NCBI RefSeq assembly: GCF_037975245.1
Contig: NC_092569.1
Location: 1,961,501 to 2,025,500 of the forward strand
Length of the DNA: 64,000 bases
Source of the DNA: Apostichopus japonicus
Lineage: Eukaryota > Echinodermata > Holothuroidea > Aspidochirotida > Stichopodidae
Direction of reading: 5' to 3'
In this document: piece after piece, positions 37,166 through 47,560 of the stretch
Layout of the letters: the number at the start of each line of letters is the position of its first letter
Position numbering within the stretch: position 1 is the stretch's first letter
Made by a program: the position numbers and the translations under genes
Notes under the pieces: model-generated
What the model saw: only the letters and a program-made list of their open reading frames with translations
Told to the model about the DNA's origin: nothing
Database searches by the model: none

Positions 37166-37792
37166 ATGGCAGCTTTCATAAAGTAGGGGTGCGGCCCTGG
37201 GCATCTTCCTCCAGGAAAAACAAATTTGTTAGAGGTCAAATGAATCTGAGGAATTTTTATACTATAAATTAAGGTATTTTTACTAGTTCTAAACTAAAGG
37301 TTGTCCAATCAGAACTTTTGAACTTGTATGTGAGGTAAGGAGTGGTCTAAGTCATCCCTGCTTGATTCTAAAATATCCCTGACTGCGCACGATTTCCTTC
37401 CGACTAACTATTTGTGTTGTAACATTTTGTTTTATTCTGTAAGAAATCGAGAGGATGCCACTCATCCTACTAATGATTTTGGACGCAAAATGGTAGTTCT
37501 CAAATCATGGAGAATCCAGGCTTGGATAAACGTTACCGTGAAGCCATCTTTAGAGAGAAATATGAAAACATTTAGATGTAAACGACATGAGGATATTGTA
37601 TTCATATTTTGCTTCACCATCATATCACAAGAGCACTCTATCCCTTTGCGTTATTTACACTCTAGTGAAAGGTTTGTCAAAATGTTGCCTAACTTTTGGT
37701 TCGTATACCACCACACCAACTTCTCGGCAAATGTGCCTACAGTATGATCAAATATATTCACTTATTTCTTTGGAATAAATTTTCCCGATTTT

Positions 37793-38190
37793 CTTGGCAG
37801 TTTATTTTGCCCATTTTGTTGGGCATTATATTCTACAATTGCTGATTAAACGTGTTTACTCAACTTAGGGCTAATTGCTACTCGACCAGTGGTATGGTGT
37901 GGTATATGAAGTATATGGGTATCCTAGTCACATTGAGACAAACGAAACCAAAAAAGCAAATGTCCTGTTTTCAATCAGTGTTTTATTAAGACATTTTACA
38001 TAGAAAGCTTGAACGGATTTATTTAAAGTGAGGAGTGTTTGTTTTGAAGGGAACATTTAAACAACATCATGAGAGTGGTAAGCAAAATATGACCCATCAT
38101 TTCCCAACTGAACTTCCAGTAATTTGAGCAACTCTTTACGAATGAACTATTGAAGGAAATCATTTAGTTACAGTATCTGATGGTTTTAAT
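37793..38190 (+). repeat. Flank duplicated next to both right ends (copy 1; copy 2 at 45,887-46,280)
   Basis: About 390 bp, starting GGCAGTTTATTTTGCC and ending GTATCTGATGG, is repeated in the same orientation at 45,887-46,280. Each copy lies just outside a right-hand terminal repeat. In copy 1 an extra ~305 bp (37,484-37,788), bracketed by GATTTT words, separates it from the terminal repeat; in copy 2 it abuts directly. Confidence 0.8.
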
Positions 38191-38459
38191 TACGTTCTTA
38201 GAGGTTGTCCAGTAATGATAAAGAGCAACTATTTCGCGACATAAAATTTAATCAACCACAATAGTTTGTAGCATACTACAAAACCAATACTCTGTTTCAC
38301 CTAAGGGCATAAATTATCATTGATATTCTTAACCAAACAAGTATGATTAGATCTCAAACTATTAACACAACCGCAAATGATGTCAATAAACTTGAGGCAA
38401 AGGAAAGGGGAAAAATCCAGGAATATTCACTTTCAATTCACTTAATTAGAACACTACCC

Positions 38460-39440
38460 CTTTAAGTACAGTTACTATAAATGAAGGACATCAGTAGTAT
38501 GGTAACACTGTTGGTCACTTTATAGCCCCAAAGCCTAGAATGAGCTGAGACCACAACTCTTTATGATACCAAGACCAGACACCTCACTTTGTATTAACTC
38601 CCATGCAGCCTTACATTTAAGTTGGTATGCAAAATCCACTACATAATGAGACTTTAACATAAGTTGACAGCTGTGGTAAGTGTGCTCTGGGGAATTGGCT
38701 TCCGTTCAATTAATACAAATGCTTGATTTGGTTTATACCCCTCCTTAGCAGACCACCAATACAATATGTTGTTAAAATTTACTTCCAGTATTATGCTAAA
38801 CAAATCAAATGCTTTCATACTGCCAATGCATCCATACCATTGGAGTTTGGTAAACTTTACATACCCTGTGAGTAAACTAGCAACCCAAACCAATCCAAGG
38901 TAAGCAACATAAGTTGAAAAAATAAACAACACATGAGTCATCAATGTGAAGCCATGACATCACACCTGCTCGCTTCAAGTTCACTTCTGGTGTAAAATGT
39001 GACCATTTCAGCAGCTAATACCTCGAGAACAGAACTTAGGGAATTGAATGAAAGTTCCACCAGAATAATCAACTTAAGTTCCTCTTTAACATTTCAAAAT
39101 AAATTTGGGTCTGGACTATTCTTTTCAGCCCCCCCCTACCCCTCCCCATAAAAAAATATATCTATAACTGAAGGAAAACAAAAGTAGGGTAACACTGTTC
39201 TGATCACATTGTCGCCACAAAAGCTCGGAAAGAGCTGAGACCACAACTCTTACGAAACCAAGACCATACACCTCACTTCGTATGAACTCCCATGCAGTTG
39301 GTACTTGATATCCAGTACATAATGAGACTTAAAGAATGAGTTAACAGCTGGAGGATGGGCTTCAGTCCAATAATTGCAAATGCTTGCTTCGGTTTATACC
39401 GCTCCGAGCCGAGTGCCAGAACAGAAGGTTATCGATGGTC
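38460..39440 (-). repeat. Direct duplication of the last pseudogene exon
   Basis: The block 39,175-39,440 is repeated at 38,460-38,770 in the same orientation, sharing TGGTTTATACC, GTCTCATTATGTA, CATGGGAGTT, GAGTTGTGGTCTCAGCTC and GTAACACTGTT. Copies are diverged by indels and many substitutions, so the duplication is old. Confidence 0.75.
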
Positions 39441-41061
39441 TTCGTTTGATATTTTGCCATAATACTCTGCCAAAGTTGTACAATCTGAAATTTGAAGAAA
39501 CAGGGAAAATTATTTCATCTTCAAAAACACCATTAAAGAGGACATTATAATGAATGTGGAAAAAAAACCCATGATAATCCTTTAAGAAGTGGGTCTAAAT
39601 GTGGAAAAGAATAATCAATTAAAATGAGAAAAAAGTAGTCCTCCGGATTTGTCAAGAAAATCCTAAAAATTTGGTTTACAGGAAGGTGAACTGGAATGAC
39701 ATTGGTGCAGTAGTTTATAGGGTCACTAGTATGTATATACCATTGAAATGAATGTTCTAAAATAAAAACTTCATACAAATACTTCATGAGGGTTACTTTA
39801 GTTGTTCTACACTGAGGCATAGGTTCAGTTTGATCAGTTTGGTTGCTTGGGCAAAATATGATTACATTTCTCAATTATCTGCACCAATATAATAACCATG
39901 AACAAAAGCTTCAAAACTTATCTGTGGAACAATCACTGTTACAGTACACTTCACACAAAGAGAATGATGTAATGATAAAAGAGGTTGGCAAGGAATGGAA
40001 AAAAAAAATCTGTTACTAAAAGCATCCTCTTTTATTACTGTGTAATCCACAGTATTGAAGCAGACCTTGAATGTTTTCTCAACTTATCAGACTAATGGAT
40101 GATTTGGGGGTTTACAAACTATCACCAAAAACTCCTACCCATTCACCCAGTTTAGTCATCACTGCGTATGCAATACCACTGATGTTAAAGTTATATTAAA
40201 AATGTTTGGATCTAAAATTGAATCATAACCGTTGCACATTGAATATTCCATTTTACCACTAATGAAGAAATATTAATACAACTCACAGGATGGAAATCAA
40301 TAACAGCATGCACTGAATCCAGCAGGGTACACTTGTCTTTCTTTCCATTTCAGAAATGGAACAGAACTGGCAAGGGGTCAAATGCAAGATTCCTCTCCTC
40401 AGCTGAAAGTAAGGCAAAGAATAATACCAAGATATAAATTCAATAAGTTTCGGTGAATCAAGACATGTTGGAAAAAAAACTATGCTGTTCATGTTTTCCT
40501 TGGTTGATGTCCTGAACTGTGAAAAAAGTATTAAAAAAAAGGTAAAAAACAATGGTAGACTCATCAGAACTCAGTTACAAGACGGGTTAAACGAAAGGCC
40601 GAGAAGATGCTATCGTTTTGCCATACCCCCTCATGACACTCTGTACTTAACCCCATAACGTACACTGTTGTGTATGTTTTTTTATGTCATTTTTTATGTG
40701 TGTCAAACAATTCTCCATGACTCGTGCAAACAATATTCGAAAGCAATTTGTTATCTTTTGGTAACAGACAGACTTTGCAAACCACAATAAATAATAAGCA
40801 AAGCACTTTAAAGCATTATTAAGTCCTGTACTTACTCTCTCCCACCTTACTAGATTATCCCCATAAACTATATACATATCTGTAGAAAGAAAAAAATCTA
40901 CCTGTAATCTACCTGTAGAAAGATTCAGAGGTATTCCAGGCTCTTCTTCAACCACATTTCATCTTATCAGCAAAGAGGATAACATCTTCTGCCAGTTCAT
41001 CCCATTTCTCCAGCATCTTTGGGACAGCTCGTGGCACAAGTACTTCAAAATCCTGGTCAAT
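38540..41061 (-). pseudogene. Decayed multi-exon gene of a repetitive, transposon-associated animal protein family
   Basis: Exon-like pieces on the minus strand: 40,951-41,061 (acceptor TTTTTTTTAG; IDQDFEVLVPRAVPKMLEKW then DELAEDVILF, stop after GGT); 40,287-40,402 (acceptor CTTTCAG, donor GTGAGT; NLAFDPLPVLFHF, in-frame TGA at 40,350-40,352, then NGKKDKCTLLDSVHAVIDFH); 39,484 to about 39,190 (acceptor TTTCAG; AFAIIGLKPILQ, frameshift, AVNSFFKSHYVLDIKYQL); and a second copy of that last exon at about 38,800-38,540 (KPNQAFVLIERKPIPQSTL, frameshift, LKSHYVVDFAYQL). The order and spacing (…QDF…LEKW; LHLLP-like; F-I-P-Q; FKSHYV) match from memory an abundant fish/invertebrate family, often labelled uncharacterised or SAMD3-like. 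Internal stop, frameshifts and a duplicated 3' exon argue for a pseudogene. The family name is inference. Confidence 0.5.
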
Positions 41062-42200
41062 CTAAAAAAAAAGCAGAATCCTTTAGTTGGCTGATGTTGG
41101 GGAGATATTAATGTGCCTTTACGGCAAAAATGTTGCAATTGGACAACTAGCAAAGCATGTTGGATTATTGACCATGTAACTCAATAACAAATAGTGCACA
41201 CAAAATATAGCAGGACTATGTGGGCAAGTTTTCCTATTAAAAGGATAGCACTCCATGGTGCTTATCTCAAGTCACGGTGTCTGTGAATATGAAGCCTACA
41301 ATGAGATCTGTACATTATGTTAACATAACTCCTACATATCCTATGCCTTCAGCTGTTGCATGTTGTTATGTACAAATTCTAAAAAACCTAGAAAGTTCAG
41401 AGTAGCCATTGAAATTACTGTGGGTTTTCAGTACCACTTCGCCACGCATGTACAGTGTTACTGTTACTAGGCTAAAGGACTTCCTTAAATGCTTCCAAAC
41501 TAACACTGAAAATTAAAACAAATAACATGTTTGTCTATCTTTCAATCCAGCAAACCGTCACATTTGAAGACGGTGTAGCTACAGTATCCTTCCACAAGTT
41601 TTAAGTGAGTTTAACCAATACATTCCTGTACACCAGTGTAAGATCCATTCCTAAACTGTACCTTTCCACCGTAGTTTTAGAGCCTTTGCGCCATGGTGGA
41701 AAGGTTCCAAACCGAACTCGGAATGGGAAGGCGGTATAGGCTATACCTAAGGCTAAGGCGGAATGACACTATATTCGCCTAACAGCACATAGGCGTACCT
41801 TTTCATGATAATCAAGACTAGGCCTGTATAACCCAGCCTACGTCTAACGTTAGTAGACCCTACTTTTATTACCACTGCGTTGGTCATCCTTGAACTTCAA
41901 TTTGTGTAGTTTTCTACACTGTGACCCTCTACAGTAGTAAAAGAACAACGTTTCAAACGTACTCGAGTCATAAGTTTGATTATACCTGCAAATATATCAA
42001 GTCCCCAGAAAATCAGTCGTAACATAACAATCAAGCTTTCTTCTCCAGCAGTTTGTCACTTTGTTGTTTTTGTTAAACTGCTTCGGCGATAGTGATTGCG
42101 CAATAGATCCATGGTTTACTCAGAGCCGTATCTGTCTACGGCTCTGATGTTACACAGCCTCCTGATTATTTTGTGAAGTACGTACCGTTAATGGCACTTG
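41062..42200. other. No gene recognised; possible old promoter/5' region of the pseudogene
   Basis: The sequence becomes richer in CG and TTAGG/CCTAA words near 41,640-41,900. A minus-strand ACCATGGATC at about 42,113 opens only 18 codons. A perfect hairpin lies at 42,120-42,147. Confidence 0.3.
42120..42147. other. Perfect 11-bp stem-loop
   Basis: TCAGAGCCGTA, a 6-nt loop TCTGTC, and TACGGCTCTGA form an uninterrupted 11-bp stem. No following T-run or protein context gives it a function. Confidence 0.5.
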
Positions 42201-42414
42201 TTAGATTGATTCCTAAGACTCTGTAATAAAGGAATACTACCACGAAGGGTCACGCATTAACCGAAAGCCACCTTGCTCGCTTCTGGCCGATCAAGATCAG
42301 CCGATCCCCTTATGGGTTCTTCTCCGGGTCTAACACGACTTCAAGGAAGGCACTGTCATGGGGCCCTAACCCTTACCACCCTTAACTCATGTCATGGGGC
42401 CCTAACCCTTACTA

Positions 42415-42660
42415 CTATATTTGAAGCTTCAGACATAAGTATAGCAGTATGATAATCAATAGTATCTCCAAATCTGAGATACGGGATTTTTTGAAAATGG
42501 GGTTAGATGGTGCCAAATAATACTCGTTGGCCATGGAACGAACAATCCTTTTCTGAATAAAATGAATGTTATTTGTGAGGGTAGAAGCAGCATACCCCAA
42601 ACAGGTACAATATGTAATAAAAGGGAGGAAAAGGAATATTATATAAGGTTATCAGTACTG
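42415..42660 (-). pseudogene. LINE reverse-transcriptase C-terminal fragment
   Basis: The minus-strand frame reads PFITYCTCLGYAAS, then IHFIQKRIVRSMAN, then APSNPIFKKSRISDLEI. This matches the region after the RT domain of CR1/L2/Jockey-type LINEs (Y-P-x-L-x-Y-C-x-x-W-G…L-Q-K-R-x-x-R…P-L-F…L-x-I). It has no catalytic motifs, is cut at both ends, and points opposite to the LINE tail at 42,732. Confidence 0.7.
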
Positions 42661-42731
42661 GGAAGAATCCTTTTCAGTCTTTAAATAATAGAGTCCGTAA
42701 TAAAAGAATATTACCACGAAGGGTCACACAT

Positions 42732-42833
42732 TCAGTGGACATTATGGGCTGCACACATTTTTCATGCATTGCCGCAAAAGATTGGGACAAACTAGATCAA
42801 AGAGTAAAATCAGCAAGAAATCTTAACGCCTAG
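42732..42833 (+). pseudogene. LINE ORF2 C-terminal fragment (right arm)
   Basis: Partner of the fragment at 16,588-16,716: …FSCIAAKDWDKLDQRVKSAR, then NLNA and TAG. It lacks the ~12 nt that extend the left-arm copy. An A-rich tail follows near 43,125-43,160. Confidence 0.55.
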
Positions 42834-44998
42834 TATCTGATAAAGTTTAGGTCTACTTCAATTTTATTTTTACCAAATTTCTTAATTTTCTTTACTCTGT
42901 TACACGTTTTAACTATTTTATTAACCAGTTAGGTTACATCATATTTTTTTTTCAACTTTATACTTATGACTTCTTAAATGTTCATACATTTTATATTATT
43001 ATATGTCTTATTAGAGGAAAGATCGTGGAAGATTAGCTATTGCTAAACGAGCGATCCTCTTAAAATAAATACCCATAGTGGGACCGGTCGACCTTAGAAC
43101 GGCCAGAAGCCGTTAAAATAAAGTTTAAAAAAAAAAAATAAAAATAAAAAAAAAACAAGAGAATACTACCGACGCAGGGCCACGCATTCAATGGTCATTA
43201 TGGGCTGCACACATGCCTCAAGAGGCATGTGCCACCGAAAGCCACCTAGCTCGCTTCTGGCCGTTCAAGGTCGACCGGTCCCGCTATGGGCATTCTCCGG
43301 GTCCGAGACGTAAAGGAAGGCGCCGGGCATGGGGCCTTAAGCCACACCTTTTGCACCCTGTCGGAACATCACTGCCCCGAGCTGGTCTCGAACCCTAACG
43401 CATTTTAACAGAAATCCGCAGGTATATGCCTTGACAACTGCGTCAAACTCCTGAGCGCTGATAAAGCAGAGTCAGAACTAATACTTAAAGATGCTAACCC
43501 GAGTAAAAGATGATTAATGCAAAAAGAACTCCATCGTGTGGTAATCGAACTCGGAACATTCAGGTTGTAGTTCACCCTTTCATCCACTTAGCTATTTGCC
43601 GGATTGAATTACTGAAGGTTTGACAACACTATGAAATCACGTTATTTCGGCTGCAGCACACTATGAATATTCAATCTTCAATAGCATACCTAAGTCACCA
43701 TAACAACGAATACGCAACAACTTCAGAATGACAGACTTACATAATCATTCATCTTAATTCGTGGGTTGATATTGTTCCATTTTGACAGCTACTGAATTGA
43801 AAAGAGAGATTACTACAAACTAACGCTGGTGGCATTTGGCATACAATTAAAAGAATTTCCGCCCTATGCATCAGTACGCTTCAAAGATTCTCTGCGAACA
43901 ACCCTAAGCTCCTAGTGTAGAAAATGGCGAGTGAAAATTAGTCCAAATAAATCTAAGCTTGTAATCTTTAAGTACCCTGATTCTAATGACTCGCCCGAGG
44001 ACTAAAGTATCATTAATCTTTTCAAAACTCCTAGCTTCATCGCCACCAGTAAGCTCATTGCAGCAAACTCTTTACCAACTAATTATTTCAAACCAAATAT
44101 CCTTAAAAACACCCTCCTTCTTAACCCCTAATCCTATGACCTCTCGCTTAAATACTTAGTTCATATAACCTACGCAGAAAACAATTTAAAAAGTTCCCTA
44201 GATCCATTACGGTTTTGTTTTTAAATTCGGAGGAGGCTTCAGCCCTGGCAGAGATCGAGATGGGGCCCATTGCTTAGGAACCGGGTTGCTAGAGGATTGT
44301 GAGTCAAACCCCAGAGGAATTGTCCTCCTCTGGGGGAACAGCCCAGTCACCGGAAACTTTTCCTTTTTTCATTTTCTTAGCGTAAGGGTACTTCCCGGCA
44401 GTGCGGGTTTGCAGAGGTTTGGGGGAACCTCCCATTATTTTTTCCTAAGTAGTTTCCATTACCCATTTAAAGCTTCCAAAGTATGTGTGCTGCTTAATTG
44501 TTTTCCTCTTCATTCGTTGCTTCAAAATGCTATTGTATTTTTTCCCTAAAATTTCTAATTTACCTGTAGGAGCCACACGTACGGCTCGAACAGGAATTTC
44601 ACAGACTGACCATGTAACGCTCGGTGCCTTTACGTTATACGCACATATCGTTATGCTGGCATTGTTTTCTTTGTGGATTTTAATATATTACCAAACTGTA
44701 TGACACTACGTATCGCCGAATTTCAGCGAACCGTCAAATCCAGAGAGCCGTTTTTTTTTTACTCTGTGAATTTTGCAGGAATAACCAATGTTCTCGGGCG
44801 ACTCTTCCCCGTTCCTCTTCTAATACACACGTGTGAGAGGATTTATAAATGCAGCCTCTTTTTTTGTTATGCAATGGCTACCATGTGTGTGTAAGTCAAA
44901 ATGTGCCAAAAATTGGTATGTAGAGGTTTAAAAGGGTGGGTGTACTGTCATAGGATGGTCTAAAGCCTTCCCGGCTGAACCAGCCCCTGCCCCTCCGA

Positions 44999-45790
44999 CA
45001 GGGGCGGCGATTTGTTTCAAATATTGGGGGAGGGGGGACATTTTTGCCTGGGGTGTGGTACGCAGCAACTATTCATCATGCGCGTACCCAGTTTTTTCTG
45101 ACCCGGGGGGGGGGGGATGTGGGCGAATTACTATCAAAGCGGAGCGCCACCATCGGTTGCCGCACAGCGTACAAGAAAATTTCTGGTTTTGGTAGCCACC
45201 AGATCACCGCAAATGGCACTACTCGGGCTTGAAAATGACCAACCAGATGTACACTTTTGCCTGATAACCAAGTTTATCCCAATAGTGTTTTTTTCATTCA
45301 TAACCTTTTTCAAGATTGTCACCAGTCACACGTTGTTCGACCTCATCGCATCTCCTGTGGATCATTGCTTTTGTAGTTAATTCTACGTAACGGCCCACAA
45401 TACCCGTCTGCCCCACTTTTCAAGGTTTTAAGCCCATTATTTGTTCAGAATTTGAATAATAAATTCACTTCAAAACATACCCATAATGTTGCACAAAATT
45501 TCATCTATGGACAATCAATATAGAAAAAAATCCTTCAACTGACCGGTCAAAATTGCACGAGTAGAGGGAAGTATGATGAGTTTATTGGTGTACAAATGTT
45601 AAAACCTCTTATAACGGCTCTAGAGGGGGGGGATCTCCCTCTTCGCCCCCCCTGGCTACGGCTAGAAATCTTGTAGGAAACAGGCCAAATGGAAACCCAG
45701 TGAACCCATATCGATGTGGATCATATATATGATTGAACGTACTTACACCACCTAAAATATTTGGGGGGGGGGGGCATGTCCCCCCCCATG
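44999..45790. mobile_element. hAT-like MITE inserted in the right arm, 8-bp TSD CCCTCCGA
   Basis: CCCTCCGA occurs at 44,991-44,998 and 45,791-45,798, and the left arm has the site once and uninterrupted. Ends are CAGGGGCGGC on the left and CCCCCCCATG on the right. The interior word GCGGAGCGCCACCATCGG (about 45,138) belongs to the same family as the elements at 4,319 and 7,255. The empty site in the other arm makes this a well-supported insertion. Confidence 0.8.
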
Positions 45791-45886
45791 CCCTCCGACA
45801 ATGGTATGTGGGTCATAGTAACACTTTTAAACGGCTAGGTAAGCGACATGGTGCCACCAATCCTACTTATGATTTCTGGGCAGTTT

Positions 45887-46280
45887 ATTTTGCCTATTTC
45901 CAAGGCATTATATTCTACAGTTGTTTACTAAACACTTTTAATCAACTATGGCCTAACTGCTACCCAATCGTGGATATAGCGGTATATGAAGTAAAGGTGA
46001 AGGTTGAGAATCCTAGACACATTGAGACGAACGAAACCAAAAAAGCAAATGTCCTGTTTTCAATCAGTGTTTTATTCAGACATTTTACATAGCATGCTTG
46101 AACGGATTTATTTAAAATGAGGAGTGTTTATTTCGAATTAAACATTTCGAAAACATCATGAGAGTTGAAAGCAAAATATGACCCATCATTTCAATATTGA
46201 ACTTCAAGTAATTTGAGCAACACTTCACAAATGAACTATTGAAGGAAATTATTAATTTACAGTATATGATGGGTTTGATT
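45887..46280 (+). repeat. Flank duplicated next to both right ends (copy 2)
   Basis: Same-orientation partner of 37,793-38,190. Shared words include CATTGAGACAAACGAAACC-type sequence, CAAATGTCCTGTTTTCAATC, CATGAGAGT and TGAACTATTGAAGGAAAT. Beyond about 46,285 the two diverge completely. Confidence 0.8.
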
Positions 46281-47560
46281 ATTTTTATATTTTTAAACTT
46301 TTATTTGCAAAGACTCACCAGCCTAGAAAACATGTCATATCTATGAATATATCAACCTGTATTTACATGGAAGACATGCTTATATTAAACATGCAACATT
46401 ATACCTGTATGTTATGTTACCACTAATGTTTTGGAGTTAGTTAACTTACATTATATTCCCTACCGCATAAGTTAATACTACAACAGACTTTCAGTTCTTA
46501 GCAAACCCTTTCTGCTCCCCCACCCCCCCCCCCCCTCACCTACGTACAGATTGGAAATGATCTGTAAAGTTTGGATTGGTTACTATATGTGTTTTTCTTG
46601 ATAATATCTTTAAACAAAAAGAAACTAAAAAAAAAAAAATTCTCATAATGTGACAAAACCTGTCCCTTTCAACCTATGAACTAAATGGTTAAGATTCAGA
46701 ATTCTGTAAAGTTGATTGAAAGTAATATGAAATCTTGCTATTTATCTTCAAAATGTCTTCAACAAGAAACCCTGAGTTGTCTTTGTGATTGCTAAAATTT
46801 TAGAAAAAGGTGCTAAAAAAACCTTAATCACAAACTTCTTAATATCTGCCACTCTCTTTCTTCCACATGACACCCCCTCCCCTCCATATCATACCTTTAT
46901 GTCACATTTTTCTCCCTTCCACTACACCCAGCACTTTCCACTCTCTTATAAATGATCCCTCATTAACCACAAACAAATGTTTCTTTCTCAAGGCAAGAAA
47001 AGACACAATGAAGTACTAATGGTAAAATTGCTATCAAAACTGAATGCCACAATTGTATCCAAATATTACATTGGAAGTACTGCACTGTTCAGAAATCAGC
47101 CAAATCAGTTGTACTTACAGTAAGGAAACAAGTACCACACAGGATATAATCTATATTCATGAAAAATATTCATACCTAGACGTTACATCACACCTAGAGT
47201 GTTATTTCCAGATCGAGGCATCCGATGTTAACTTCATCGAATCTTAACCACCCATGAAAGACAAATGGAAGATTAATGCCTTCACCGGATCTATTTGAAT
47301 CAAATATCAAACCTGCTTTTGTGTTTGATCAAGGCTGAAGAAAATTTTAAACAGACTGCACTAATCATTTCTGAGCTTGTTAGAGAACAAGAGCCCAAGG
47401 GCACTGTGGTTCCTTGCATAGAGGTATATGACAATACACATAATAATATCAAGCAAGATTGGGCTCAAATAGTCAAGTAATTGTGGTCCTACATGTACCC
47501 ATAAAGTAACCAACACTAAAGCTAACACTTTTGTGATCACAAATTGTGATCAGATTTTTG
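46281..47560. other. Intergenic, no gene recognised
   Basis: AT-rich with homopolymer runs (C-run at about 46,525; A-run at about 46,630). Open frames at 47,044-47,247 and 47,295-47,480 have no family resemblance or splice context. Confidence 0.4.

Larger units (their letters stand above)
16797..37470. mobile_element. Inner terminal-inverted-repeat element containing the satellite array, ~20.7 kb
   Basis: The left end is GGTGGCACCCTCTCGATTTC and the right end, inverted, GGATGCCATCC-like (GGTGGCA replaced by AGTGGCATCC) then TCTCGATTTCTTACAG. The ends continue as about 330-bp inverted repeats that share TTAGACCACTC, GGACAACCT, AATTTATAGTATA, TTCCTCA, AGGGCCGCACC and GCCATATTA in the same order (16,797-17,127 against 37,165-37,470). 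The terminal sequence is a diverged relative of the outer element's end. It has no coding capacity. The interior is almost entirely satellite. It is very large for a non-autonomous element, which suggests the array expanded inside a once-short element. Confidence 0.75.
14512..45885. mobile_element. Composite inverted-repeat (foldback-like) structure, ~31 kb
   Basis: The left end reads CCAAAATCATAAGTAGG…GGTGGCACCACGTCGCTTAC. The right end, read inverted, is CCAGAAATCATAAGTAGG…GGTGGCACCATGTCGCTTAC. Each end continues inward into a long arm homologous to the other in inverted orientation: 14512-16760 on the left and 42690-45885 on the right, the latter enlarged by an inserted MITE. Everything between (satellite element, decayed gene, LINE pieces) is enclosed. 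I found no target duplication outside the arms and no transposase. Whether the whole moved as one unit or the two arms are separate insertions in opposite orientation cannot be decided by eye. Confidence 0.6.
42690..45885 (-). repeat. Right inverted arm
   Basis: Inverted copy of 14,512-16,760. It contains, read right to left, the terminal repeat (45,740-45,885), an inserted MITE (44,999-45,790), a segment with about 150 bp not present in the left arm (near 44,590-44,740), the ATGGGTAATGG segment near 44,468, the tRNA-like head, the 48-bp inverted pair and the LINE tail. The homologous parts are about 98 % alike by eye over 43,900-44,160. Confidence 0.85.

Noticed and set aside
40350-40352. 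TGA as a selenocysteine codon
   Set aside because: The surrounding gene also has frameshifts and a duplicated last exon; no SECIS-like element was seen. Simple decay is more likely.
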